Positions 9,891 through 18,810 of a stretch of DNA of 64,000 nt are shown here, piece by piece. Both the position numbers and the translations under genes were made by a program. This stretch comes from Janthinobacterium sp. 64. Its GTDB lineage: Bacteria > Pseudomonadota > Gammaproteobacteria > Burkholderiales > Burkholderiaceae_D. Position 1 is the stretch's first letter, and each line of letters begins with the position of its first letter. The stretch lies in NCBI RefSeq assembly GCF_002813325.1, contig NZ_PHUG01000001.1, forward strand, positions 4,092,001 to 4,156,000, given 5' to 3'. The notes beneath the pieces are model-generated. The model made no database searches and was not told the DNA's origin. It saw only the letters and a program-made list of their open reading frames with translations.

Positions 9891-11057
9891 ATGGTCAACA
9901 AGACACTCTTTAACCAGCACCGCGAGGCGTTTTTTCGCCTCTGTGACGCCGTCGGCGAGAATCAGGTGGAACAGGTGCGCAGCCTGCTCGAGGCCACGCC
10001 GCTGCTGTTGACCTTGCGCCGCTACAACATGGAAGACGGCGAATCGCTGCTGCACCTGGCCGCGGCCGGCGGCAGCCGCGAGGTCTGCGCGCTGCTCGTG
10101 TCGCTGGGCATGGACGTCGACCTGCCCTTGCCCGGTTACCGCAACCTGACGCCGCTGGATGCGGCGGCAAGCCATGGCCACCTCGCTACCTGCCGCTGGC
10201 TGCTCGAGCAGGGCGCTGCCGTCGATGGCTTGCCGGACAATATACTGTCGCCGCTGGACAGCGCCTGCGTTGGCGGCCACCAGGACGTGGCCGCATTGCT
10301 GCTGCAGCGGGGCGCCAATCCGAACCGCCTGCATACGCGCTGGAACCAGGCGCCGGTCGATATCGCCACCGGCTGGGGCTTTCCCGCGATCGCCCGATTG
10401 CTCGCTGCCGCCGGCGGCGTCAGCATACTCGACGTGCCGCAGCAGGCGGCCGCGTCGCCGCAGCAAGCGGCCGCCTCGCCGCAGGAGGCGATCCGCACCT
10501 TCATGCACAACAGCGCCGGCTGGGTGCTGCCGGCCGTGTTCAGCCCGGACAGCGGCGACGCGCGCTTTTCGCTGGGGATCAGCTGCATCGATGGCAAGCG
10601 CGATTTCAAGCTGTTGTTTACGGTTGGCCTGTTCCAGCAATCGCCGATGACGGAACTGGCCATCTGTCTGCCGGCCCGCTGGCCGCTGACCGTGCACGGC
10701 TTCGCGGAGCACAGTCCATGGCGCTTTCCCGTGGCGCTGCTGGCACGCCTGGGACGGCGCACGCTCGACCAGGCCAGCCTGGCCGCGGGCGAGCTGCTGC
10801 GGCGCGACGATCCTTACCTGGCGGACCTGGCCTGGCCGGACGGTGTCGACGCGCTGCTGGCCATCGACAAGCGCTGGAATCCGGCGCCGGAGGAAGAAGA
10901 CATCGCCGACGATGACAAGGTCACCATCTATCTGCTGGTGCCGGTGGCATTTACCAAAAAAGGCGCGCCCGGCGCCAGCGCCTTGCCGGCCTTGATCGAG
11001 CGCAAGCTCAAAGGCAGCTGGAAAGTGTCGGCCTTGCCCATCCCCGTGATTGGCTAG
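9891..11057 (+). CDS. ankyrin-repeat protein with C-terminal SUFU-like domain
   Basis: A 388-residue, probably cytoplasmic protein without signal peptide. Residues about 15-175 hold four to five ankyrin repeats (GESLLHLAAAGGSREVCALL; LTPLDAAASHGHLATCRWLL; LSPLDSACVGGHQDVAALLL). A low-complexity linker follows: two exact 7-residue units PQQAAAS plus a partial third, encoded by 21-bp repeats at 10437-10490. The C-terminal half resembles the bacterial Suppressor-of-fused-like fold (ELAICLPARWPL; VTIYLLVPVAFT). SUFU-domain proteins in bacteria are often linked to polymorphic-toxin immunity, but no toxin gene is adjacent. Assignment of the second domain is by eye and moderate. The weak purine-rich AGGGA upstream fits the ATG at 9891. 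Confidence 0.7.
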   Translation: MVNKTLFNQHREAFFRLCDAVGENQVEQVRSLLEATPLLLTLRRYNMEDGESLLHLAAAGGSREVCALLVSLGMDVDLPLPGYRNLTPLDAAASHGHLATCRWLLEQGAAVDGLPDNILSPLDSACVGGHQDVAALLLQRGANPNRLHTRWNQAPVDIATGWGFPAIARLLAAAGGVSILDVPQQAAASPQQAAASPQEAIRTFMHNSAGWVLPAVFSPDSGDARFSLGISCIDGKRDFKLLFTVGLFQQSPMTELAICLPARWPLTVHGFAEHSPWRFPVALLARLGRRTLDQASLAAGELLRRDDPYLADLAWPDGVDALLAIDKRWNPAPEEEDIADDDKVTIYLLVPVAFTKKGAPGASALPALIERKLKGSWKVSALPIPVIG

Positions 11058-11168
11058 CGCCGGCCTGCACGCGCGCATGACCAGATCAAGCCGCACCGCT
11101 TGCAGCAATGTTATCCTGCCAATAAATTTTCCGCGTCCGCGCTCACCTGTTCCCCGGATTGGTTTTCC

Positions 11169-12299
11169 ATGACACAAAAAATTCTACTCCTGAGCGTCTC
11201 GGCCGGCGCCGGCCACATGCGCGCGGCGCAGGCCATCGAGGCATATGCGGCGCGCGATGGCCACGGTGGTGGCCCTGCGGCGCTGGCCCTGCATCTCGAT
11301 GTGATGGATTTCGTCACGCCCGCGTTCCGCAAGCTGTACACGGATTTTTACATCAAGCTGGTCAACAAGGCGCCCGCGCTGTGGGGCTATCTGTATCACG
11401 CCACCCACGACGCGCCGCGCGACAGCTCGATGCAGCGCCTGCGCCGCGCCGTCGAGCGCCTCAATACGCGCGCGCTGATGACGCAGATCGCCGCCTTCCA
11501 GCCCGACGCCATCATCTGCACGCATTTCCTGCCGGCCGAACTGCTGTCGCGCGCCTTGCGCCAGCAGCAGCTGGCTTGCCCCGTGTGGGTGCAAGTCACC
11601 GATTTCGATCTGCACCGCATGTGGGTGCACGAGCAGATGGAAGGTTATTTTGCTGCCACCGACGAAGTGGCGTTCCGCATGCGCCACGAAGGCATCCCCG
11701 CCGAGCGCATTCACGTGACGGGCATCCCCATCATGCCCGCGTTCGCGCAGGCGCCCGGCCGCGTGCAGAGCGCGCAGGCGTTTGGCCTCGACCCGCGGCG
11801 CACGACGATCCTGCTGATGGGCGGCGGGGCTGGACTGGGCAGCCTTGAAACCGTGGCCGCGCGCCTGCTGGCGCTGCCAGGCGACTTCCAGCTGATCGTG
11901 CTGGCGGGGAAAAACGCCGCCGCGCTGGCGGCGCTGCAGGCACTGGCCGGCCAGTATCCGGGCCGCCTGCTGGCGCAAGGCTTTACCAGTGAAGTCGAGC
12001 GCCTGATGGCGTGCGCCGACCTGGTCATCACCAAGCCGGGCGGGCTGACCACGTCCGAATGCCTGGCGCTGGGCTTGCCCATGATCGTCAATTCGCCGAT
12101 TCCCGGCCAGGAAGAGCGCAATGCCGACTATCTGCTGGAGCAGGGCGTGGCGCTGAAGGCATTCGACGCCGTCACCCTGGAGTACCGCGTGCGCCTGCTG
12201 CTTGAGCACCCTGAACAGTTGCAAGCGATGCGCGCAAAAGCGCTGGCTCTGGGCCGCCCGCGCGCCGCTCTGGATGTACTGGCGCAGGTGCTGGCTTGA
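11169..12299 (+). CDS. MGDG-synthase/UgtP-like glycosyltransferase (GT28-type)
   Basis: A 376-residue GT-B enzyme resembling monogalactosyldiacylglycerol synthases and processive diacylglycerol glucosyltransferases, so it probably transfers a sugar from a UDP-sugar to a lipid acceptor at the cytoplasmic face. The N-terminal domain begins with ILLLSVSAGAGHMRAA (the acceptor-side glycine loop). The C-terminal domain contains GGGAGLGS and the sugar-nucleotide motif KPGGLTTSECLALGLPM near residue 290-310. ATG 11169 was chosen because the homology starts at MTQKILLLS; the in-frame start at 11100 adds 23 unrelated residues. Its stop overlaps the TTG start of the next gene by 4 bp, indicating translational coupling. 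The lipid acceptor is not established. Confidence 0.8.
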   Translation: MTQKILLLSVSAGAGHMRAAQAIEAYAARDGHGGGPAALALHLDVMDFVTPAFRKLYTDFYIKLVNKAPALWGYLYHATHDAPRDSSMQRLRRAVERLNTRALMTQIAAFQPDAIICTHFLPAELLSRALRQQQLACPVWVQVTDFDLHRMWVHEQMEGYFAATDEVAFRMRHEGIPAERIHVTGIPIMPAFAQAPGRVQSAQAFGLDPRRTTILLMGGGAGLGSLETVAARLLALPGDFQLIVLAGKNAAALAALQALAGQYPGRLLAQGFTSEVERLMACADLVITKPGGLTTSECLALGLPMIVNSPIPGQEERNADYLLEQGVALKAFDAVTLEYRVRLLLEHPEQLQAMRAKALALGRPRAALDVLAQVLA

Positions 12300-12778
12300 C
12301 GGGCGCCGTAGCAAAACCCTGGCAGATCGCCCTGAGCCTGGCCTGGGTGGCGCTGCTGGGCTTATTTTTTGCGCAGGTGGAAATCCAGATCGAAGGCGCG
12401 GCCGGCTGGGCCGCGAACCTGCCCACCTGGCGCATCGAAAGCCATTGGCTGCTCGATATCTTCTGGGGCGGGCGGCCGATGACGGGTTACCATGCCTGGG
12501 TCTTTCCCTTCATCGCCCTGTTTTTCCATTTCCCGATGATCTTCCTGGCGCAATGGTCGCTGCGCCTCGAGTGCCGCGCCATCGGCTGCATCATGCTGTT
12601 CTGGATCATCGAGGATTATCTGTGGTTCGTGCTCAATCCCGCCTATGGCGTGGCGCACTTCAATCCGGCCCATATCGCCTGGCACAAGCACTGGCTGTGG
12701 TGGGCGCCGACCGACTACTGGGTGTCACTGCTGCTGGCGGGCGTACTGCTGTGGTTTTCATACAAGAGGAAGTCATGA
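12296..12778 (+). CDS. small polytopic membrane protein, unrecognised
   Basis: A 160-residue hydrophobic protein with about four predicted transmembrane segments (near residues 10-27, 65-88, 95-115 and 140-157) and several His/Trp residues between segments 3 and 4 (AHIAWHKHWLWW). I do not recognise the family. It begins with TTG at 12296, overlapping the glycosyltransferase stop as TTGA. It ends with ATGA, overlapping the start of the phosphatase gene. Being sandwiched and coupled on both sides suggests a shared process, perhaps membrane-lipid modification or transport, but function is inference only. Confidence 0.7.
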   Translation: MTGAVAKPWQIALSLAWVALLGLFFAQVEIQIEGAAGWAANLPTWRIESHWLLDIFWGGRPMTGYHAWVFPFIALFFHFPMIFLAQWSLRLECRAIGCIMLFWIIEDYLWFVLNPAYGVAHFNPAHIAWHKHWLWWAPTDYWVSLLLAGVLLWFSYKRKS

Positions 12779-13359
12779 CCTTGCCGCCCTCGTCGTATCT
12801 CCTGCTGTTGTCCCTGGCCCTGGCGGCCGGTTCCGCTGGCGCGCAGGCGCCCCTGCCGCCGCAGCGCAATGCCGAGTGGGCCACGCCGCTGCCGCAGGTG
12901 TCGAACCTGCACCAGGTCACGCCCGTCCTGTACCGCAGCGCAAAGCTCGATAGCAGCGACGTGGCCCAGCTGCAGGCGCTGGGCGTGAAGACGGTGATCA
13001 GCTTGCGCTCTTTTCACTCCGATACGCAGGTGCTCGATGGCAGCGGCATCCGCGCCGTGCGCATCCCCATCAATACCTGGGCCATCCGCGACGAGCACGT
13101 GATCGAGACCATGCGCAGCATCCGCGCCGCCGAACAGCAGGGCCCCGTGCTGCTGCACTGCCTGCACGGCGCCGACCGCACGGGCATGATGGCCGCCATG
13201 TACCGCATGCTGTACCAGGGCTGGCCGCGCGAAAAGGCGATCGACGAGTTGAAAAACGGCGGTTACGGCTATCACGCCGTGTGGAAGAACATCGAACGCT
13301 ATCTGTCGCGCGTGAATCTCGACGAACTACGCGCGCGCATCGATGCGCCGCAGCCTTGA
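12775..13359 (+). CDS. exported dual-specificity/tyrosine-type phosphatase
   Basis: A 194-residue protein with an N-terminal signal peptide (hydrophobic run YLLLLSLALAAGSAGAQA). It carries the Cys-based phosphatase signature HCLHGADRTG, with nucleophile C129 and R135 in the CX5R loop. The segment LYRSAKLDSSDVAQLQALGVK is typical of bacterial DSP/PTP-like proteins. The start ATG 12775 overlaps the upstream stop by 4 bp; the frame is also open further upstream, but that would remove the signal peptide. Being periplasmic and coupled to a lipid glycosyltransferase, it could act on a phospholipid or sugar phosphate rather than on protein. That is inference. Confidence 0.8.
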   Translation: MTLPPSSYLLLLSLALAAGSAGAQAPLPPQRNAEWATPLPQVSNLHQVTPVLYRSAKLDSSDVAQLQALGVKTVISLRSFHSDTQVLDGSGIRAVRIPINTWAIRDEHVIETMRSIRAAEQQGPVLLHCLHGADRTGMMAAMYRMLYQGWPREKAIDELKNGGYGYHAVWKNIERYLSRVNLDELRARIDAPQP

Positions 13360-13422
13360 CTCCCGCTGGCGCGCCACTTCAGGCATGATGTTGTTTCATC
13401 CACACATCTGCCCGGACCCCGC

Positions 13423-15237
13423 ATGGAACACCACAGTTTTCTCATCAATATACTGTTTTACCTGGTGGCCGCCATCATCATGGTGCCGCTGGCCAAGCGC
13501 CTGGGCATGGGCGCCGTGCTGGGCTACCTGGTGGCCGGCGTCGTCATCGGACCGTGGGGCCTGGGCCTGATCAAGAATGTCGAGGTGATCCTCAGCTTTT
13601 CCGAATTCGGCGTGGTGCTGCTGCTGTTCCTGATCGGGCTGGAGCTCGAACCGAAACGATTGTGGCTGCTGCGCCGGCCGATTTTCGGCTGGGGCGGGGC
13701 GCAGGTGGGCGTCGTCAGCGCGGGCTTGTGCGCCGTGGCCATGGCCTTTGGCGTGGACTGGCGCACGGCGCTGGTGGGCGCGCTGGGGCTGTCGCTGTCG
13801 TCGACGGCCATCGTGCTGGCCACCCTGGGGGAACGAAAATTGATGAGCACGCCGGCCGGTTCCGCCGGCTTTTCGATACTGCTATTCCAGGATATCGCCG
13901 CCATTCCCATGATCGCGCTGGTGCCGCTGCTCGGTGGCCTGGTCACGCATAGCGGCGAACCGGGCTGGCTGCGCGTGGCCAAGCTGGCCGCCGTGCTGGC
14001 GGCGCTGGTGATCGGCGGGCGTTTTCTGGTCAACCCCATCCTGCGCTTCATCGCCAAAACCGACTTGCGTGAAATCTTCACGGCGTTTGCCCTGCTGCTG
14101 GTGATCGCCATCTGCGTGCTGATGGAATCGGTGGGCCTGTCGATGGCGCTGGGCACCTTCATGGCCGGCGTGCTGCTGGCCGATTCCGAATATCGCCATG
14201 AGCTCATTTCCGACCTGGAGCCGTTCAAGGGCCTGTTATTGGGCCTGTTCTTCATCGCCGTGGGCATGTCCGTCGATTTTGGCGTGCTGCGCGCCCAGCC
14301 GCTGCTGATCCTGGCCCTGGTGGCGGGGCTGCTGGCGGTGAAGATCGCCTTGCTGTACGGGTTGTCGAAGTTTGTCGACATTCCCCGCGGCCAGCAGCTG
14401 TTTTTTGCGCTGCTGCTGTCGCAGGGCGGCGAATTTGCCTTCGTCGTGTTTGCCGCCGCCGAAGCCGCGCACGTGTTTGCGCCGCAGACGGCCGCGCTGC
14501 TGGTCGTGGTGGTGACCCTGTCGATGGTGGCCACGCCCTTGCTGCTGCTGGCGCACGACAAGTTCGTCGCACCGCGCCTGCAAGGCGACAAGAAGCGCCG
14601 TCCCGACGACCATATCGAGGCGCAGGACAACCCCATCGTCATCGCCGGCTTTGGCCGCTTCGGCCAGATCATCGGCCGCTTGCTGGCGGCGAACAAGATC
14701 GGCGTGACGGTGCTCGACCACGATCCGGACCAGATCGAGCTGCTGCGCAAGTTCGGCTTCAAGGTGTTTTATGGCGACGCCACGCGCGTGGACTTGCTGG
14801 TGGCGGCCGGCATCGAAAAGGCGAAGGCGCTCGTGATCGCCATCGACAATGTGGACGACAGCCTGGCGCTGGTCGACGCCGTGCGCCTGCGCCTGCCCGA
14901 ACTGACGATCCTGGCGCGCGCGCGCAACGTCACGCATTACTATGAACTGATGAAGCGCGGCGTGACCCTGATCGAGCGCGAGACGTTCGCCGCGGCCTTG
15001 CTGCTGGGCGAGCAGACCTTGCAGCAGGTGGGCTTCAGCGCGGAGCGGGCGCAGCGCGCGGCCGGCATCTTTGGCCGGCATAACCTGAAAACCCTGCTGG
15101 AAGTGGCGCCGCACTTCCAGGACCAGCAAAAAGTCATGTCCCTCACGCGCCAGGCGCGCGAGGAGCTGGAAGACATGTTCGAGAGCGATGCGGCGGCGTT
15201 TGCGGCAGCGGAAACGGAGAACGGTAGGTCGGATTAG
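13423..15237 (+). CDS. kefC: KefC-type K+/H+ antiporter (CPA2) with RCK domain
   Basis: A 604-residue inner-membrane monovalent cation:proton antiporter. Residues 1 to about 390 form 12-13 transmembrane helices (GMGAVLGYLVAGVVIGPWGL; FLIGLELEPKRLWLL; SLSSTAIVLATLGE). From residue 406, IVIAGFGRFGQIIGRLL starts an RCK/TrkA-N nucleotide-binding domain. This matches glutathione-adduct-gated KefB/KefC; no KefF/KefG ancillary gene is adjacent. It starts 63 bp after the phosphatase and could be transcribed with it. The last five codons (GRSD then TAG) lie in the left arm of a REP-like element, so the natural C-terminus seems defined by that repeat. KefB versus KefC cannot be separated by eye. Confidence 0.85.
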   Translation: MEHHSFLINILFYLVAAIIMVPLAKRLGMGAVLGYLVAGVVIGPWGLGLIKNVEVILSFSEFGVVLLLFLIGLELEPKRLWLLRRPIFGWGGAQVGVVSAGLCAVAMAFGVDWRTALVGALGLSLSSTAIVLATLGERKLMSTPAGSAGFSILLFQDIAAIPMIALVPLLGGLVTHSGEPGWLRVAKLAAVLAALVIGGRFLVNPILRFIAKTDLREIFTAFALLLVIAICVLMESVGLSMALGTFMAGVLLADSEYRHELISDLEPFKGLLLGLFFIAVGMSVDFGVLRAQPLLILALVAGLLAVKIALLYGLSKFVDIPRGQQLFFALLLSQGGEFAFVVFAAAEAAHVFAPQTAALLVVVVTLSMVATPLLLLAHDKFVAPRLQGDKKRRPDDHIEAQDNPIVIAGFGRFGQIIGRLLAANKIGVTVLDHDPDQIELLRKFGFKVFYGDATRVDLLVAAGIEKAKALVIAIDNVDDSLALVDAVRLRLPELTILARARNVTHYYELMKRGVTLIERETFAAALLLGEQTLQQVGFSAERAQRAAGIFGRHNLKTLLEVAPHFQDQQKVMSLTRQAREELEDMFESDAAAFAAAETENGRSD

Positions 15238-15314
15238 CGGGAACCGCGTAATCCGACACCTTGTTGGCGTTGCGGGTGCTGTCGGCTTGCGCGCTTTGCG
15301 CTAAGCCGACCTAC
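15224..15314. repeat. REP-like palindromic element at the kefC / M3 peptidase convergence
   Basis: The outer arms GTAGGTCGGATTAGCG (15224-15239) and CGCTAAGCCGACCTAC (15299-15314) are inverted repeats with one mismatch. Inside, each half forms its own hairpin: TCGGATTAGCGG with CCGCGTAATCCGA, and GTCGGCTTGCGC with GCGCTAAGCCGAC. This two-hairpin layout resembles a bacterial REP pair (BIME). The kefC stop codon TAG is contained in the left arm. No second copy was noticed in this window. Confidence 0.65.
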
Positions 15315-15337
15315 GCCTTTTGCGTCTCGTTCCAGCC

Positions 15338-17212
15338 TTATTTCCCCCGCTTCGCTTCAATCGCCTCGATCTGGTCCATGATGCCGTTCATGCGCGCCAC
15401 CAGCGCCTGGTACGGTTTCGGCGAGGCCAGGTCGACGCCGGCCGCCTTCACCAGCTCATACGGGTAGGCCGAGCCGCCCGCGCCGAGCATTTTCAGGTAG
15501 GCGGCCAGCGCGCCCGGTTCCTTGTCGAGGATGCGCTGCGCGAAATCCTGCGCCGCCGCGATCGAGGTGGCGTACTGGAATACGTAGTAGCCGTGATAAA
15601 AATGCGGCACATACGCCCATTCCAGCGCGTAGGCGGGGTCGATGGTCATGACGCCTTGCGCTTCGCCGTGGTAGCGCTTGAGGATGCCGGCATAGATGGC
15701 CGTGATCTCTTCGCCCGTCAGCGATTCTCCCTTGTCCACCTTGCCGTGGATGGCCGCCTCGAATTCAGCGAACATGGCCTGGCGGAAGAAGGTGCCGCGC
15801 AGGTTTTCCAGTGCCGCGCCCAGGTACAGCAGGCGCTCGTCGTCATCCCTGGCCTGTTTCAGGCGCGCGTCGAGCAGCAGCGCCTCGTTCGTCGTCGAGG
15901 CGATTTCCGCGACAAAGATGCTGTACGGCGCATAGATCGATGGCTGTGCCTTGTTGGCCAGCACCGAGTGCATGGCGTGGCCCCATTCGTGCGTCAGGGT
16001 GCTGACGGCTTCGTAATTGTCCGTGTAGTTGAGCAGCACGAACGGGTGGATGTCATACGCGTCGCCATTCATGTAGGCGCCCGCCACCTTGCGCGGGCGC
16101 GGATACACATCCATCCAGCGCGCTTCCACTGCGGCGGTGAGCGCCTTGACGTAGTCGGGGCCCAGCGGCGCGACGGAGGCCAGCATCATCTGCTTGCCCT
16201 CGGCCAGCGGGAAGCTGCGGTCGCTTTTCAGCAGCGGCGCATACACGTCGTAGTAGGCCAGGTCCTTGACGCCCAGCATGCGCGCGCGTAGCTTGAAGTA
16301 GCGGTGCAAGGTGGGCAGGTTGGCGTTGGTTTGCGCGATCAGGGTCTGGTAGACGGCCGGCGGCAAGTTGTCGGCGTCGAGCGCGGCGCTTTGCGAATCG
16401 GCGTAATGGCGCACTTTCGCGTAGGCGGCATCCGTTTTCAACTGGCCGTACAGGGTTTCGCCGAACGTGCGTTCATACTCTTTCCATTTGCCGAAGAAGG
16501 CGTCGAACACCAGCTTGCGGTCGGCGCGATTGTCGTCGCCCCGGTATTTGGTATAGGCCGCCTGGTCGAGCCGTACTTGCGTGCCGTCCGACAGTTTCAC
16601 GGTCGGCCAGGGGATTTCCGCATTGGCCAGCGTGCGGTAGACGCTAGCGGCCGAGCTTGTTGCCAGGCCGAATTGCGCCACCAGCTGTTCGCCGGCCGCG
16701 TCGAGCGTGTGCGGCGCGCTGCGCAGCATGTTGCTCAATTGAAAACGGTAGAGCTGCAAGCCCTTGTCTTTCGCCAGCATGGCGTCGATGCGCTTGCTGC
16801 CCAGGGCGAGGATTTCCGGCTGCAAGAAAGTGCTCGCCTGGCTGAAGTCGTTGCCCAGCAGGGCGGCGCGCTGGTTCAGCTGATTGCCCTTGCTGTCGCC
16901 CGTATCCTGGTCGTAGTACTGCGCCGCATAGGTGGTGAGCGTGTTGACGCGCTTGCGCGCATCGGCGACCAGGTCCAGGCAGCTTTTCAGGCGGGTGCCC
17001 AATTGCCCCTTGCATGCGCCCAGTTGCTGCAGCTGGGCCGACAGCTTTTTCGCGTCGGCGTCGAACGCGGCGTCGCTGGCGTACAGCGCCGTCAGATCCC
17101 AGCGGTCGGCCTGGCGGTCGGTGGGCGCAGGAGCGGCAGAGGCGGTGGCGGTGGCGAGGCCGAGGGCCAGCAGGGAGAACAGCAGGGGGCGCTTGAGCGC
17201 GGATGGCGTCAT
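15338..17212 (-). CDS. exported M3 family oligopeptidase (oligoendopeptidase F-like)
   Basis: A 624-residue zinc metallopeptidase that should cleave short peptides. The zinc motif is HEWGH (H408, E409, H412) in LTHEWGHAMHS. The general OEF fold is recognisable from WDLTALYASDAAFDADAKKL at the N-terminus to LPPAVYQTLI mid-protein. A signal peptide (LLFSLLALGLATATASAAPA) sets it apart from classical cytoplasmic PepF and places it in the periplasm. The ATG at 17212 preserves that signal. It is convergent with kefC across the REP-like element and 178 bp downstream of ttcA. Confidence 0.85.
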   Translation of the reverse strand: MTPSALKRPLLFSLLALGLATATASAAPAPTDRQADRWDLTALYASDAAFDADAKKLSAQLQQLGACKGQLGTRLKSCLDLVADARKRVNTLTTYAAQYYDQDTGDSKGNQLNQRAALLGNDFSQASTFLQPEILALGSKRIDAMLAKDKGLQLYRFQLSNMLRSAPHTLDAAGEQLVAQFGLATSSAASVYRTLANAEIPWPTVKLSDGTQVRLDQAAYTKYRGDDNRADRKLVFDAFFGKWKEYERTFGETLYGQLKTDAAYAKVRHYADSQSAALDADNLPPAVYQTLIAQTNANLPTLHRYFKLRARMLGVKDLAYYDVYAPLLKSDRSFPLAEGKQMMLASVAPLGPDYVKALTAAVEARWMDVYPRPRKVAGAYMNGDAYDIHPFVLLNYTDNYEAVSTLTHEWGHAMHSVLANKAQPSIYAPYSIFVAEIASTTNEALLLDARLKQARDDDERLLYLGAALENLRGTFFRQAMFAEFEAAIHGKVDKGESLTGEEITAIYAGILKRYHGEAQGVMTIDPAYALEWAYVPHFYHGYYVFQYATSIAAAQDFAQRILDKEPGALAAYLKMLGAGGSAYPYELVKAAGVDLASPKPYQALVARMNGIMDQIEAIEAKRGK

Positions 17213-17340
17213 GGTTCATTCCAGTGAGGTTGTCGGAAGAATGCGTGCTGACCGCCGGGCAGGAATGCGCGCGTGACACATCGCGTACCGGCAGAGCTGA
17301 CTACGGTACATCAAATGGACGCTGGGGGAAAGAGAGGGAT

Positions 17341-17363
17341 GCCGCCACCTGGGCGGTGGCGGC
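17341..17363 (-). terminator. hairpin downstream of ttcA, probable terminator
   Basis: A perfect 9-bp GC-rich stem (GCCGCCACC / GGTGGCGGC) with a 5-nt loop lies 28 bp past the ttcA stop. On the minus strand it is followed by ATCCCTCTCTTT, pyrimidine-rich but without a real T-run, so termination strength is uncertain. Confidence 0.45.
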
Positions 17364-17390
17364 GAAACAACAGGGGCTTACAACAGCGGC

Positions 17391-18362
17391 TTACAGCGCT
17401 TGCAGCGGAATGGTGCCGAACGTGGTCGGCGTCGAGCACGGCTCTTCATCAAACGCGATGTCGCCCATGGGGTTGGCCACGCCATCGGCCTTCAAGTCCT
17501 TGAAGCCGAACAGTTTCGGGTCCATCAAATGCGATGGCGCCACGTTCGACAGGGCCGAGAAGATGCTTTCCACGCGGCCAGGGAATTTCTTGTCCCATTC
17601 GCGCATCAATCCCTTGATCTGCTTGCGCTGCAGGTTTTCCTGCGAACCGCACAGGTCGCATGGGATGATGGGGAAGCCTTTGACTTCCGCATAGCGCTGC
17701 GTGTCTTCTTCCTTCACGTAGGCCATCGGGCGGATGACGATGTGTTTGCCGTCGTCCGACTGCAGCTTGGCCGGCATGCCTTTCAGTTTGCCGCCGAAGA
17801 ACATATTCAGGAAGAACGTTTCCAAAATATCATCGCGGTGGTGGCCCAGCGCAATCTTGTTGGCGCCCAGCTCGTCGGCCACGCGGTACAGGATGCCGCG
17901 GCGCAGGCGCGAGCACAGCGAGCAAGTCGTCTTGCCTTCCGGGATCAAACGCTTGACGATGCTGTAGGTATCCTGGTTTTCGATGTGGAAAGCCACGCCC
18001 AGTTCCGTCAGGTAGGCGGGCAGGATTTCCGGCGGAAAATTCGGCTGCTTCTGGTCCAGGTTGACGGCGACGATATCAAAATGAATCGGCGCGCGTTCGC
18101 GCAAGGTCATCAAAATATCCAGCAGCGCGTAGCTATCCTTGCCGCCGGACAGGCACACCATCACCTTGTCGCCGTCTTCGATCATATTAAAATCGCCGAT
18201 GGCTTGCCCCACCAGGCGGCACAGGCGCTTGTGCAGCTTGTTGTTTTCCAGGGCGATTTTTTCCGCCTTCTTGCGCGCCAGTTTCTGTGCTTCCACGTTG
18301 GCCGGGAATTCCACGGCCGTGGTCGTCGCTTCCAGTACTGCGGCATTACTCATGTTGTTCAT
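17391..18362 (-). CDS. ttcA: tRNA 2-thiocytidine(32) synthetase TtcA
   Basis: A 323-residue PP-loop ATPase that thiolates cytidine 32 in certain tRNAs using a [4Fe-4S] cluster. The PP-loop motif [15 protein letters not shown] is near residues 69-83. Two CxxC pairs are present, [11 protein letters not shown] (about 147) and CDLCGSQ (about 237), as in the family. The start overlaps the folB stop as ATGA (18362-18359), so translation is coupled. A second in-frame ATG 9 bp downstream (MSNAAVLE) could also serve. The N-terminal 30 residues are longer than in E. coli TtcA and look unstructured. Confidence 0.93.
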   Translation of the reverse strand: MNNMSNAAVLEATTTAVEFPANVEAQKLARKKAEKIALENNKLHKRLCRLVGQAIGDFNMIEDGDKVMVCLSGGKDSYALLDILMTLRERAPIHFDIVAVNLDQKQPNFPPEILPAYLTELGVAFHIENQDTYSIVKRLIPEGKTTCSLCSRLRRGILYRVADELGANKIALGHHRDDILETFFLNMFFGGKLKGMPAKLQSDDGKHIVIRPMAYVKEEDTQRYAEVKGFPIIPCDLCGSQENLQRKQIKGLMREWDKKFPGRVESIFSALSNVAPSHLMDPKLFGFKDLKADGVANPMGDIAFDEEPCSTPTTFGTIPLQAL

Positions 18363-18757
18363 GCTTCATCCTTGATCTTGAATACTTCCACGCCCACGCC
18401 TTCGCAGTCGGGATACACGTCCGGCTTCATGCTCGACACGCGCGCAGCGCGCACGCGCGGGTGCGCCAGCATGGCGGCGAGCACGTCGTCGACCAGGCTT
18501 TCCTGCAGCTGCACGTGGCCTTGCGCCATGCGCTTGGCGATGGTTTCGCGCATGAAGTCGTAGTCGACCACTTCTTCCAGTTGGTCATCCTTGGGCGTCG
18601 ACAGGGCCAGGGGAATGTACAGGTCGACGTTGATGAGGACGCGCTGCTCGCCCTTTTTCTCGAAGTCGTAGACGCCGATGTTGATGAGGACTTCGTAATT
18701 GCGCAGGAACAGGCGGCGGCAATCGGCCAGGCGAGGGTGAGACAGGGCGGACGACAT
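18359..18757 (-). CDS. folB: dihydroneopterin aldolase
   Basis: A 132-residue enzyme of folate biosynthesis that converts 7,8-dihydroneopterin to 6-hydroxymethyl-dihydropterin and glycolaldehyde. The FolB fold is recognisable from [20 protein letters not shown] near the N-terminus, through [11 protein letters not shown] with the conserved Tyr, to the C-terminal VGVEVFKI. It lies 53 bp downstream of a pteridine-reductase-like SDR gene and is coupled to ttcA by a 4-bp overlap, forming a three-gene minus-strand unit. Confidence 0.88.
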   Translation of the reverse strand: MSSALSHPRLADCRRLFLRNYEVLINIGVYDFEKKGEQRVLINVDLYIPLALSTPKDDQLEEVVDYDFMRETIAKRMAQGHVQLQESLVDDVLAAMLAHPRVRAARVSSMKPDVYPDCEGVGVEVFKIKDEA

Positions 18758-18810
18758 AGTTTTACCTTTTAGGGAATGCTGGAATGCTGGTTGTTTGGTG
18801 TGGCTGCTGA

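Noticed and set aside
10437..10490. CRISPR-like or satellite repeat
   Set aside because: The 21-bp repeats are in-frame codons for PQQAAAS in a protein linker. There are no spacers and no cas genes.
15260..15467. Small ORF downstream of kefC
   Set aside because: It runs through the REP-like element and into the antisense of the M3 peptidase; no ribosome-binding site or homology.
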